Source of the DNA: Candidatus Pacearchaeota archaeon
GTDB taxonomy: Archaea; Nanoarchaeota; Nanoarchaeia; Pacearchaeales; GW2011-AR1
NCBI GenBank assembly: GCA_002690445.1
Contig: NZER01000380.1
Location: 1 to 9,820, forward strand
Direction: 5' to 3'
DNA length: 9,820 nucleotides
The number at the start of each line of letters is the position of its first letter. Within the stretch, counting starts at the first letter, position 1. This document shows positions 1 through 6,060 of the stretch, one piece after another. The notes under the pieces were generated by a model, which did no database searches, had not been told where the DNA came from, and saw only the letters and a program-made list of their open reading frames with translations. Both the position numbers and the translations under genes were made by a program.

Positions 1-1
1 C

Positions 2-649
2 TGGATTGAGAATGAAGACCACGCCTGGCCCAGCAACATCGGTTCCTACAACGGCAAAGGCACCGGTGAATCGGCTGGCGCATTGCGGATTAAATTCATC
101 GGGGTTGGCCCGAACGATGAAGGCATGATGGACGTTGGTCACGCCCTGGTCGAAGCCCTGAAGAACGAGAAAATCGACAGCTATTTGTCGGTAGGTGCTA
201 CATCCAACGTCGGCACCGTGGTTGTCGGGCCGTCCACTCGACTGTACGAGTTCACCGCTGAAGAGCGCGTCGAGTTGGTGGAAAGCACCACGCGGCACCA
301 CCTCGCCGAACTCAAGCGCAAACTTCACTCCGAAGAAGTGGACGCCCAGTGGGCCTGGGAGCGCGCCGAGAGAGAGCGCAACACGGCTTACGAAGTGGGG
401 AGCACCGAGGTCTACATGGAGCACTCCACCGGAGGGTTGTTCACCCGAATGGAGATTCTGGAGGTTGTCGACGGCGACCCCGAAATGGGGCCAGACCGGC
501 GTTACATAGTGCGGCCTCTCGACGGCTTCGGCGTTTCCGAAGTCAGCCGAAGAAGTCTCCGTACCAAGTCCGAGTCCGAAGCCCGAGAAAAGTTAGAGCA
601 CCGTAGCCTGCCAGAGAACCGGCGCGAACGCCTGGCGGTCTACCGATAA
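2..649 (+). CDS. Hypothetical protein, 5' end outside the window
   Basis: I do not recognise this family. The reading frame is open from the first complete codon at the left edge (W-I-E-N-E-D) through to the TAA at 647-649, so the gene starts upstream. The TTG at 83 lies inside the frame, has no ribosome site, and is not a credible start. About 215 residues are visible. The first part is glycine-rich with beta-type stretches (RIKFIGVG, GTVVVGPS). A long charged helical or coiled-coil-like segment follows (about residues 80-125, from EERVELVEST to RERNTAYEV). A mixed C-terminal part (MEILEVV, RRYIVRPLDGFG) ends in a basic, Arg/Glu-rich tail. The next gene, the ArdA homologue, begins 16 bases after the stop, so the two are probably co-transcribed. 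Function unknown. Confidence 0.85.
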   Translation, partial: WIENEDHAWPSNIGSYNGKGTGESAGALRIKFIGVGPNDEGMMDVGHALVEALKNEKIDSYLSVGATSNVGTVVVGPSTRLYEFTAEERVELVESTTRHHLAELKRKLHSEEVDAQWAWERAERERNTAYEVGSTEVYMEHSTGGLFTRMEILEVVDGDPEMGPDRRYIVRPLDGFGVSEVSRRSLRTKSESEAREKLEHRSLPENRRERLAVYR

Positions 650-665
650 CTGACGGAGGGAAAGC

Positions 666-1157
666 ATGACAAACGCAATCAGAATCTATGTCGCATCACT
701 CGCAGATTACAACGCAGGCAGACTACACGGTGCCTGGATAGACGCAACGCTAGATGCCGACGATATACATACCGAAGTTAGTAAAATGCTGGCGGCGTCT
801 AAGGAACCCATCGCGGAAGAGTGGGCAATCCATGACTATGAGGGATTTTACGGACTGAGACTAGGAGAATGGGAGTCATTCGACAAAGTCTCAGTGTGGG
901 CCGCAGGCATCGAAAAACACGGCGAAGCATACGCAATCTGGGCGAACGATACAGACGATACAGACGTTCAAGCATTCGAAGACGCATACCGTGGGGAGCA
1001 TGCCACGATGGCAGATTTTGCCGAAGAATATTACCAAGACCTGGGCGAGGTAGATGACTCCTACCTGATGGGATTCATCGACTGGGAGCGTGTCGGACGC
1101 GACATGGAAATGAGTGGCTACAACTTTGAAAACGGACACGTATTCAGCAATAGATAG
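666..1157 (+). CDS. ardA: ArdA-type antirestriction protein
   Basis: The 163 residues match the ArdA family, which runs about 165 residues. The N-terminus has the family signature IYVASLADYNAGRLHGAWID (residues 7-26). The middle has EEWAIHDYEGF (51-61), and the C-terminal part has FEDAYRGEHATMADFAEEYY followed by FIDWERVGRDMEMSGY. The protein is strongly acidic. ArdA proteins are elongated dimers that mimic bent B-form DNA, occupy the DNA-binding site of type I restriction-modification enzymes, and protect incoming plasmid, transposon or phage DNA. A GGAGGG site lies 6 bases before the ATG. A 9-bp in-frame tandem duplication (948-965) gives an acidic DTDDTD stretch. The product is probably cytoplasmic and expressed early after entry. 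The family call rests on motif recognition and is quite secure; which host system it blocks cannot be told from sequence. Confidence 0.93.
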   Translation: MTNAIRIYVASLADYNAGRLHGAWIDATLDADDIHTEVSKMLAASKEPIAEEWAIHDYEGFYGLRLGEWESFDKVSVWAAGIEKHGEAYAIWANDTDDTDVQAFEDAYRGEHATMADFAEEYYQDLGEVDDSYLMGFIDWERVGRDMEMSGYNFENGHVFSNR

Positions 1158-1165
1158 GGAGGGGC

Positions 1166-1330
1166 ATGAGCAAGAAAATCACCATCACAATGAAGCCTGC
1201 CTACATCCCAGGTTGGGATATCAAATACATCAGCAACTGGAGCATGGGCGCGATGTTCATACCCAAAGCCTGGGGCTGGAATAGGGCGCATGAAGCCGCC
1301 TGGGAATTGAGTACAACCGTCAAGAAGTAA
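1166..1330 (+). CDS. Small hypothetical protein (54 aa)
   Basis: A short frame starts at ATG 1166, 8 bases after the ardA stop, behind a strong GGGAGG site at 1157-1162 that overlaps that stop. It ends at TAA 1328-1330, which itself forms part of the next gene's ribosome site. The product begins MSKKITITMK, carries four tryptophans (GWD, NWS, AWGW, AAWEL), and is moderately basic. I recognise no family. Spacing and ribosome site make it a real gene; its place directly behind ardA makes an accessory or anti-defence role possible, but that is only inference from context. Confidence 0.75.
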   Translation: MSKKITITMKPAYIPGWDIKYISNWSMGAMFIPKAWGWNRAHEAAWELSTTVKK

Positions 1331-1341
1331 GGAGGGAAAGA

Positions 1342-1728
1342 ATGAGTTATGGAGTATGGAGTCATCGCGGTAAGGGCTATGCAGTTTTAGAAGTTGATAC
1401 CCCTGGTGGCCCAAGAGAGGATTACACCTTGGAAGAATACCGCGAGCAGTGCGAATACAAGGGCAAAATCGGTAGTTACTACTTTCTAGTTCGCGGTTTA
1501 GATAAATATGGAGTCCCATATGACCGTAAGTCTGATGTTCATGTGCTTAGGTGGGCATTAGGTCAAAAACGCCGCAACCCCAACAGAAAACATTTTGACT
1601 TCCCACCTGGCGGTGGGGAACACCAAATATATGTGGCATATGAAGATAGCGATGCTCTGGATAGAGCAATCGCTAAAGGGCTTTTTTACGGAGAAGACGT
1701 TAAGAAATTTGCAAAGGAGGCGGTCTAA
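1342..1728 (+). CDS. Hypothetical protein (128 aa)
   Basis: Start ATG 1342 lies 5 bases behind AAGGAGGG, which overlaps the previous stop. The protein opens MSYGVWSHRGKGYAVLEVD, has a charged middle (YTLEEYREQCEYKGKIG), a basic stretch (GQKRRNPNRKHFDF), a short glycine turn (PPGGGEHQ), and a helical C-terminus (DALDRAIAKGL, DVKKFAKEAV). No membrane segment or signal peptide is visible. Base composition is clearly more AT-rich than the helicase gene downstream, as in the next gene, so 1342-1958 may have a different origin. The TAA shares its last base with the next ATG (TAATG), so translation is likely coupled. No family recognised. Confidence 0.85.
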   Translation: MSYGVWSHRGKGYAVLEVDTPGGPREDYTLEEYREQCEYKGKIGSYYFLVRGLDKYGVPYDRKSDVHVLRWALGQKRRNPNRKHFDFPPGGGEHQIYVAYEDSDALDRAIAKGLFYGEDVKKFAKEAV

Positions 1729-1732
1729 TGAC
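1714..1732 (+). repeat. Direct repeat, copy 1: ribosome site plus start codon
   Basis: The 19-base word AAGGAGGCGGTCTAATGAC occurs here and, without mismatch, at 1960-1978. In this copy it contains the AAGGAGG ribosome site, the stop of the 1342 gene (TAA 1726-1728) and the ATG at 1728. The exact match far exceeds a Shine-Dalgarno consensus alone. It frames the 1728-1958 gene. Confidence 0.85.
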
Positions 1733-1958
1733 CCAGGAAGAATACTGGGGGATTGATAGAGCCAACGTAGCCGAAGAGAATGAAATGCTCATAAGCGAAA
1801 AACCAAAAACCTTGTTTTCAATGGATAAGGCCCTGGAGTATGTCGAAATCTTGACCAACGGCGATGAAGACGGCTGGTCATACAAGATTATCGAGCATGG
1901 GAAGTATGGAGAAATAGCCGTCCATGACACAGACGGAACTTATTTAGGCAGTTTTTAA
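1728..1958 (+). CDS. Small acidic hypothetical protein (76 aa)
   Basis: ATG 1728 overlaps the preceding TAA by one base and is served by AAGGAGG at 1714-1720 inside the upstream gene. The product is acidic (MTQEEYWGIDRANVAEENEM), with a helical centre (SMDKALEYVEIL), and ends with a likely beta-hairpin (YKIIEHGKYGEIAVHD) and GTYLGSF. No family is recognised. Composition is AT-rich like the gene before it. The ribosome site and start region (1714-1732) recur exactly before the next gene, so the gene is framed by two copies of the same initiation segment. This suggests insertion or duplication as a cassette. Function unknown. Confidence 0.8.
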   Translation: MTQEEYWGIDRANVAEENEMLISEKPKTLFSMDKALEYVEILTNGDEDGWSYKIIEHGKYGEIAVHDTDGTYLGSF

Positions 1959-1959
1959 T

Positions 1960-1978
1960 AAGGAGGCGGTCTAATGAC
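1960..1978 (+). repeat. Direct repeat, copy 2: ribosome site plus start codon
   Basis: This is the exact second copy of the 19-base segment at 1714-1732. Here it lies just after the TAA at 1956-1958 and supplies AAGGAGG and the ATG at 1974. The TAA inside the repeat is not needed as a stop here because the previous gene has already ended. That argues that this copy derives from the other, where the TAA is functional. Confidence 0.85.
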
Positions 1979-2123
1979 TAAGACTGACCGGCGCGCCGCA
2001 AAGCGCACAAAGAGCCGGTACGGCCATGCTGGCCCTGGTTCCAGCCACACGCGCACCGCCAGTGACGCCGAAGTGCGCCGCCACATCACTAAAATCCGCA
2101 AACGCGGTAAAGGAAAGGTGTAA
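1974..2123 (+). CDS. Small, very basic hypothetical protein (49 aa)
   Basis: The frame runs from ATG 1974 (AAGGAGG 8 bases upstream) to TAA 2121-2123. The product is extremely basic: it opens MTKTDRRAAKRTKSRYG, has a Gly/Ser/His/Thr-rich middle, and ends IRKRGKGKV. Such small Arg/Lys-rich proteins often bind nucleic acid, but no specific family is visible. It is more GC-rich than the two genes before it. The next gene's GTG starts 3 bases after its stop, and the end of this gene carries that gene's ribosome site. The strong ribosome site and fit into the operon make it likely real. Confidence 0.7.
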   Translation: MTKTDRRAAKRTKSRYGHAGPGSSHTRTASDAEVRRHITKIRKRGKGKV

Positions 2124-2126
2124 ACC

Positions 2127-2519
2127 GTGAACACATATAAGCATGTCACTAGCGCGGCTCACGTACCTAGTGACGTTGAATGTTGGGACAACCTGCCCCT
2201 GCTCAAGAACCCTTATGACGCCCTGGACAATAGCTACCGTGTGTTGGTCGGCGATGGCGGATTAAACAGAATGGATAGTGGGCTAAACCGGATGAAGGAA
2301 GAGGTCAATTTCGGAAACGGCGTCTGGGTCTACAAATACTCGCTTCGCAATCCCCTTTACGTCCCGGTGTTCAGCCGAAAGACTTCAGACGGTAGCTACT
2401 CCCACTGGGTAATCGAAGGGCCTGTCGATACCCTGCCGAAAGCGTTGAAGTCAGCACTGGCTTTCATCGACTGCGGATTCTTCACTGGCGGTGTTGCCAA
2501 GAGCAACGCTGACTGCTAA
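2127..2519 (+). CDS. Hypothetical protein (130 aa), GTG start
   Basis: Start is GTG 2127 with GGAAAGG about 8-9 bases upstream; no better ATG exists in frame near the front. The product starts MNTYKHVTSAAHVPSDVECW and has a short internal repeat (GLNRM-DS-GLNRM, about residues 45-56). A beta-rich centre follows (VWVYKYSLRNPLYVPVF), then HWVIEGPVDTLPKALKSALAF and a C-terminal DCGFFTGG. There is no signal peptide or membrane segment. I recognise no family. It sits directly before the helicase gene (21 bases between them) and is probably in the same transcript. Confidence 0.8.
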   Translation: MNTYKHVTSAAHVPSDVECWDNLPLLKNPYDALDNSYRVLVGDGGLNRMDSGLNRMKEEVNFGNGVWVYKYSLRNPLYVPVFSRKTSDGSYSHWVIEGPVDTLPKALKSALAFIDCGFFTGGVAKSNADC

Positions 2520-2540
2520 TCTAGTCTCCAAGGAGATGCA

Positions 2541-4496
2541 ATGGAACTGATTAAATCCAACGACATATACGTCTTCAAGGGCACCTTCGAAGAGAAGGGT
2601 ATCCCGAAGGCCGCTGGGTTCCGCTGGAATCCACAAGCCAAGGTCTGGTGGACTGATGACCCGAAGAAAGCCCTGCGCCTTGTTGGCACTGCCGATATAT
2701 CTCCCGAGGTCAAAGCGTCTCTGGATTCCGCCGTAGAGGCAATCGCGGAAACGGCGTCCCTGTCCAGGGCCGTCGACGCTGATATGGAGATACCGGCACC
2801 GGAAGGGCAGACATATTTCGGCTTTCAGAAAGCCGGTATCCAATTCGCGACCTCCCGCCTTAACACCTTGTTCGGTGATGAGATGGGCGTCGGAAAGACG
2901 ATTCAAGCCATCGGCGTGATGAACGCTGTACCGGAAATCAAGCGGGTTCTCGTAGTCTGCCCCGCGTCTCTCCGAATCAACTGGAAGAATGAACTGAACG
3001 CCTGGTTGACCCGCCCGATGGAGATTGGTATCGCCATCAGCAACGACCTACCGGATACCGATATCTTGGTCATCAACTTTGATATCCTGTCCCGGCACGT
3101 CGATGCCCTGACTAGCCGCCACTATGACCTGCTCATAGTGGACGAGGCCCATTACATCAAGAACGAGAAAACAAAGAGATACAAGGCCGTCAAAGCCATC
3201 GCGGATAGCATCAAACGCAAGATGTTCCTAACGGGCACTCCGATACCTAACCGCCCGAAAGAAGGGTTTGCGATATTCAACCTCCTGGCTCCCAGCCTGT
3301 TCCCGAAGTTCTTCCCTTACGCGATACGCTACTGCGCCGCGTACAAACACCGATTCGGTTGGGACTTGGACGGCGCGTCCAATCTGGACGAACTCCAGAA
3401 CAAACTGCGGGAGTCAATTATGATTCGCCGCCTGAAGAAAGACGTTCTCACGGAACTACCGGACAAACTACGGCAAATCATCGCCCTGCCCGAGAACGGT
3501 CTTGCCAGTGTCATCAAGTCCGAGAACGCGAAAATCAAAGAGTGGGAAGCCGCCCTAGAAGCCGCACAGAGCCGCCTGGACGCTCTGGAGGGCCAGGAAG
3601 ACACTCCAGAGTATGCGGAAGCCGTCCGTGCCCTTAACAGCGCGGTGCAGGCCGCATTCGCGGAAATGTCCCAGTTGCGCCACGACACTGCCCTGGCAAA
3701 AGCCCCGTATGTCGCGGAGCACGTCAAGGGATTACTGGAAGAGGTCGACAAAATCGTTGTGATGGCCCACCACCATGACGTGGTCGACACCCTGATGGAG
3801 GCCCTGGCGGACTACACCCCGGTACGCCTGACCGGGAGGGACAGCATCAGCAACAAGGATGCCGCTGTCCAAGCCTTCCAGAACGACCCGCAGACCAGGG
3901 TATTCGTAGGTTCCATACTGGCCGCTGGCGTAGGACTCACGTTGACCGCCGCCAGCACCGTGGTGTTCGCCGAAATGGACTGGGTGCCAGGCAACATGTC
4001 CCAGGCTGAAGACCGCTTACACCGCATCGGGCAGAAGGATAGCGTCCTAGTCCAGCATATCGTGGTCGACGGTTCCTTGGATGCCAGGATGGCGCAGATT
4101 TTGGTTGAGAAGCAAGCCATACTAGATGCGGCCCTGGATGACCCAACCGTCGCCCTGGACGATAGTTCCCTGATGGAAATCATCCTGGGTGCCAAGAAGA
4201 CCGCAGAGAAGGCCACGGCCAAAAAGGAGGCAGACGAGAAGGAACTGTCCACGATGGACAAAGAAGAGATGGAGGCCGTCCATCTCATGGTTCAGATGCT
4301 CGCTGGACTCTGCGACGGCGCGCATAGTCTGGATGACGCGGGGTTCAATAAAATCGACACCCGATTCGGCAAGCAGTTAGGTATGTCGAAGAGCCTGTCT
4401 CCGCGACAGACCTTGGCCGCTAAAAAGCTGGTACGAAAGTACAAGCGACAATTACCCGAAGACCTCTACGCCAAGGTCTTCGGTGCCGCCGAATAA
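2541..4496 (+). CDS. SNF2-family DNA helicase/translocase with HARP-like N-terminus
   Basis: This is a superfamily 2 Swi2/Snf2-type ATPase of 651 residues that is predicted to translocate on double-stranded DNA or anneal strands using ATP. Residues 8-45 (FKGTFEEKG, AAGFRWNPQAKVWWT) resemble the short HARP/DUF5710-like module at the front of SMARCAL1-like and phage helicases. Motifs follow in order: Q-like region GFQKAGIQF (94-102), Walker A DEMGVGKT (113-120), Ia VVCPASLRINW (138-148), DEAH box (201-204), III TGTPIPNRP (231-239), a charged coiled-coil-like insert (325-385), lobe 2 from about 390 (IVVMAHHHDVVD), motif V (VFVGSILAAGVGLTLT, 454-469) and motif VI QAEDRLHRIGQ (488-498). A Lys/Glu linker and a 90-residue C-terminal extension complete it. 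All catalytic motifs are intact. AAGGAG lies 5 bases before the ATG. Likely roles are replication, fork repair or recombination of the element. Confidence 0.95.
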   Translation: MELIKSNDIYVFKGTFEEKGIPKAAGFRWNPQAKVWWTDDPKKALRLVGTADISPEVKASLDSAVEAIAETASLSRAVDADMEIPAPEGQTYFGFQKAGIQFATSRLNTLFGDEMGVGKTIQAIGVMNAVPEIKRVLVVCPASLRINWKNELNAWLTRPMEIGIAISNDLPDTDILVINFDILSRHVDALTSRHYDLLIVDEAHYIKNEKTKRYKAVKAIADSIKRKMFLTGTPIPNRPKEGFAIFNLLAPSLFPKFFPYAIRYCAAYKHRFGWDLDGASNLDELQNKLRESIMIRRLKKDVLTELPDKLRQIIALPENGLASVIKSENAKIKEWEAALEAAQSRLDALEGQEDTPEYAEAVRALNSAVQAAFAEMSQLRHDTALAKAPYVAEHVKGLLEEVDKIVVMAHHHDVVDTLMEALADYTPVRLTGRDSISNKDAAVQAFQNDPQTRVFVGSILAAGVGLTLTAASTVVFAEMDWVPGNMSQAEDRLHRIGQKDSVLVQHIVVDGSLDARMAQILVEKQAILDAALDDPTVALDDSSLMEIILGAKKTAEKATAKKEADEKELSTMDKEEMEAVHLMVQMLAGLCDGAHSLDDAGFNKIDTRFGKQLGMSKSLSPRQTLAAKKLVRKYKRQLPEDLYAKVFGAAE

Positions 4497-4529
4497 ACCG
4501 AGGGGCATCACGCCCCACCCCAACCCGCC

Positions 4530-4576
4530 GATGCCCAGCCAGTTTTAACCCTCCTGGCTGGGCATCATTTTTTTTT
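4530..4576 (+). terminator. Strong intrinsic terminator after the helicase gene
   Basis: A perfect 13-bp inverted repeat (GATGCCCAGCCAG at 4530-4542, CTGGCTGGGCATC at 4554-4566) with an 11-base loop is followed by A and nine T (4568-4576), the standard form of a Rho-independent terminator. A weaker 5-bp hairpin (GGGGC/GCCCC, 4502-4516) lies just before it. The ribosome site of the next gene begins at the first base after the T run, leaving no room for a promoter in between. Confidence 0.93.
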
Positions 4577-4586
4577 AGAGGTAAGC

Positions 4587-5153
4587 ATGGACGAATCCTA
4601 CAAAGACCCCGAAGACCTTGAACAATTTCTGGAGAAGTTGACCCACGATGAAGAGCAAGGATACTGGAGATTACGAGTCACCGGCTCTCTCCTGGGCCAG
4701 GTCAAAAAAAGAGAAGACCCGCAGTATTACATCGACCTGGGCGTTGACCCTTTCCTGGCCCCCGCAATCTCCGCTGAGTGGGTTTACGTTCGCGGCTGTT
4801 TAGAAGATTTGATGGAGGCCATTGGTATCGGCTCTGAAGAGTATCTGAAACGGCACCCCGATGCTGGCATCTCGCCCTACGAACTCCCTTCTTACGTGTG
4901 GACAAAACTGAACGGCAAGATGATGACCGCTGATGAAAAAGAACCGCCCTTTCGAGACATGGACATATTCAAGACGCTATTCGGTTTCGTTATCGGATTG
5001 TTCCTGACGCCCAATTTCAACTACGAAGAAGAGATGGCTCAGTACGAAGAAGAGTGGCGGCAATCCGAGCAAAACGAGTCCGACTATAACAACTGGCTCC
5101 AGCAATTCGACGCGCCCAATCCAATCGACGAAGAAGGTGATGAGCATGATTAA
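4587..5153 (+). CDS. Acidic hypothetical protein (188 aa)
   Basis: Start ATG 4587 follows AGAGG at 4577-4581. The protein is strongly acidic, beginning [18 protein letters not shown] and ending EEGDEHD. A hydrophobic stretch at about residues 128-141 ([14 protein letters not shown]) could be a buried helix or one membrane segment. It is followed by a Glu-rich helical region ([19 protein letters not shown]). I recognise no family. The gene abuts a strong terminator upstream, and its 3' end overlaps the sigma-like gene by 8 bases, so the two form a coupled pair. A partner or modulator of the sigma-like protein is conceivable from position alone. Confidence 0.85.
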   Translation: MDESYKDPEDLEQFLEKLTHDEEQGYWRLRVTGSLLGQVKKREDPQYYIDLGVDPFLAPAISAEWVYVRGCLEDLMEAIGIGSEEYLKRHPDAGISPYELPSYVWTKLNGKMMTADEKEPPFRDMDIFKTLFGFVIGLFLTPNFNYEEEMAQYEEEWRQSEQNESDYNNWLQQFDAPNPIDEEGDEHD

Positions 5154-5796
5154 CGATTCAGACCGGCACCCACATCCAGTAGCCCTACGCTTCCTGAGAG
5201 CCGAATTAGACAGCATCCTGACCGAACGGGAGGCCCTGGTCATCAAAGCGCGCTTTGGCCTGGACACCGGCGTCTACTGCCAGCACTGCCACTACTATAC
5301 TCCCACTGCCACTTCGAAGACCCTGGAAGAAGCTGGCCGAGAATTTGGCGTGACTCGCGAAAGAATTCGCCAGATTGAAGCAAAGGCCATCCGCAAACTA
5401 AAGGGTGCAGTAACCAAGGGACTCATTAAGAACCTCGATGATTGCCAAGACGCTTTCCCCTTGCTGTCCAAGGCCATAGGCATACAACCAAAAGCGAAAG
5501 AGTGTAACAAATTCGCTGACTACGTCTTGCGCTTCTATGGCACTGGAGGGATATATCAATTAGGCGAAACAGGCGCAACCAGAGAACAAGTAATTGAAGC
5601 AATAAATGAGTACCTGCAAAGCGATGAAGGCTTAAATCACTTTGGAGACGGAGACTCGATAGACCGAGAAAGAGTCAGGGACATTCTTATAAATAAATTC
5701 AATCTCACATTCCCTGAGTCCAAGTTGCCGCCTACCATCATCAAAGAAGACACACCGGAACCGAACCATCCATGCTATTTTGACACTGTCTCGTAA
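5146..5796 (+). CDS. Sigma-70 region-4-like transcription regulator with Cys/His insertion
   Basis: Residues 24-40 ([18 protein letters not shown]) and 58-86 ([29 protein letters not shown]) are a clear sigma-70 region 4, the helix-turn-helix that reads the -35 box. In primary sigma factors a few residues join these halves. Here about 15 intervene, including CQHCHYY (45-51), a possible metal site. Regions 1-3 are absent: only about 20 residues precede region 4. About 130 residues of unknown type follow, including another possible HTH-like stretch ([13 protein letters not shown]). It may be a phage-type region-4 regulator or a remodelled sigma factor. Of GTG 5137, ATG 5140 and ATG 5146 I chose 5146, because GAAGG lies 8 bases before it, as in neighbouring genes. 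The 3' half is more AT-rich than the 5' half. Confidence 0.85.
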   Translation: MINDSDRHPHPVALRFLRAELDSILTEREALVIKARFGLDTGVYCQHCHYYTPTATSKTLEEAGREFGVTRERIRQIEAKAIRKLKGAVTKGLIKNLDDCQDAFPLLSKAIGIQPKAKECNKFADYVLRFYGTGGIYQLGETGATREQVIEAINEYLQSDEGLNHFGDGDSIDRERVRDILINKFNLTFPESKLPPTIIKEDTPEPNHPCYFDTVS

Positions 5797-5803
5797 AACC
5801 CTT

Positions 5804-5820
5804 TGTTGCACTTGGCAACA
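5804..5820. promoter_or_regulatory. Candidate operator: palindrome over the -35 box
   Basis: TGTTGC (5804-5809) and GCAACA (5815-5820) form a perfect 6-bp inverted repeat around ACTTG, 17 bp in all, covering the whole -35 element. Size and position suit a dimeric HTH repressor that blocks RNA polymerase. No repressor gene is evident in the window, and I did not notice a second copy, so regulation is inferred. Confidence 0.5.
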
Positions 5821-5834
5821 GATTATGCTATAAT
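5806..5834 (+). promoter_or_regulatory. Near-consensus sigma-70 promoter with extended -10
   Basis: TTGCAC (5806-5811) and a perfect TATAAT (5829-5834) are separated by exactly 17 bases, with TGC just before the -10 box as an extended -10 element. The predicted transcript starts near the G run at 5841. It is the only near-consensus promoter I noticed in the window. A palindrome overlaps the -35 box, see the operator entry. Confidence 0.88.
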
Positions 5835-5893
5835 GACTATGGGGACAGGTTCCCCCGAGGGCATTTATGGGATAGGACTAGCGCATTGAAATA

Positions 5894-5931
5894 GGGAGCC
5901 ACCAGGGCGGCTCTCGCAATCAAGGCCCTGG
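5894..5931 (+). other. H-type RNA pseudoknot
   Basis: Stem 1 pairs GGGAGCC (5894-5900) with GGCTCTC (5909-5915), 7 pairs with one G-U. Stem 2 pairs CCAGGGC (5902-5908), which lies in the loop of stem 1, with GCCCTGG (5925-5931), 7 perfect pairs. Loop lengths are 1, 0 and 9 nt (GCAATCAAG), the classic geometry for coaxially stacked stems. GCCCTGG is a common word in the coding regions here, so some chance match is possible, but the spacing fits very well. Confidence 0.6.
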
Positions 5932-6029
5932 ACGCGCCACTGGCGCGGAGGTTGGGTGACCTGAAGCCTGGTGACCGGCGACTTAAAAACGCGGGGCAGG
6001 ACACGCCATAGTGTCAGGACAGAACTTGG

Positions 6030-6060
6030 AAGAGCGGTACAACCGCTCTTTTCCTATTTT
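6030..6060 (+). terminator. Intrinsic terminator of the structured RNA
   Basis: AAGAGCGG (6030-6037) and CCGCTCTT (6043-6050) form an 8-bp stem with a TACAA loop, followed by a T-rich tail (TTCCTATTTT, 6051-6060). The ATPase gene's ribosome site follows within 5 bases. The hairpin could end the RNA outright or work as an attenuator for that gene. Confidence 0.8.

Larger units (their letters stand above)
5841..6060 (+). ncRNA. Candidate structured non-coding RNA or long regulated leader
   Basis: This roughly 200-nt segment is bounded by a strong promoter and an intrinsic terminator and contains no usable reading frame. Visible structures, in order, are as follows. A 5' hairpin GGGGA/TCCCC (5841-5855). 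An H-type pseudoknot (5894-5931). A 6-bp hairpin CGCGCC-ACT-GGCGCG (5933-5947). A small AGGT/ACCT hairpin (5949-5962). A GACAC/GTGTC hairpin (6000-6015). The terminator hairpin (6030-6050). GGTGACC is repeated at 5955 and 5970. It does not match tmRNA, small SRP RNA, RNase P RNA or 6S RNA as I know them. It may act in trans, or serve as an attenuated leader of the ATPase gene 20 bases downstream. The boundaries are predictions. Confidence 0.6.

Noticed and set aside
83..649. TTG at 83 as the start of the first gene
   Set aside because: The frame is open without a stop to the left edge and no ribosome site precedes the TTG; the gene is better read as truncated by the window.
3329..4288. Long open frames on the minus strand opposite the helicase gene (3329-3790, 3812-4288)
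   Set aside because: They are shadows of the strongly supported helicase frame, lack ribosome sites, and have low-complexity Ser/Arg/Ala composition.
5137..5145. GTG 5137 or ATG 5140 as start of the sigma-like gene
   Set aside because: The GAAGG ribosome site lies at 5133-5137, too close to these codons but well spaced for ATG 5146.
5839..5889. A 16-codon leader peptide starting at ATG 5839
   Set aside because: The predicted transcription start near 5841 leaves the ATG out of the transcript, and there is no ribosome site.
5841..6060. tmRNA, 6S, SRP or RNase P RNA identity for the structured RNA
   Set aside because: No tRNA-like ends or tag frame, no long end-to-end pairing as in 6S, and none of the conserved SRP or RNase P words that I know are present.
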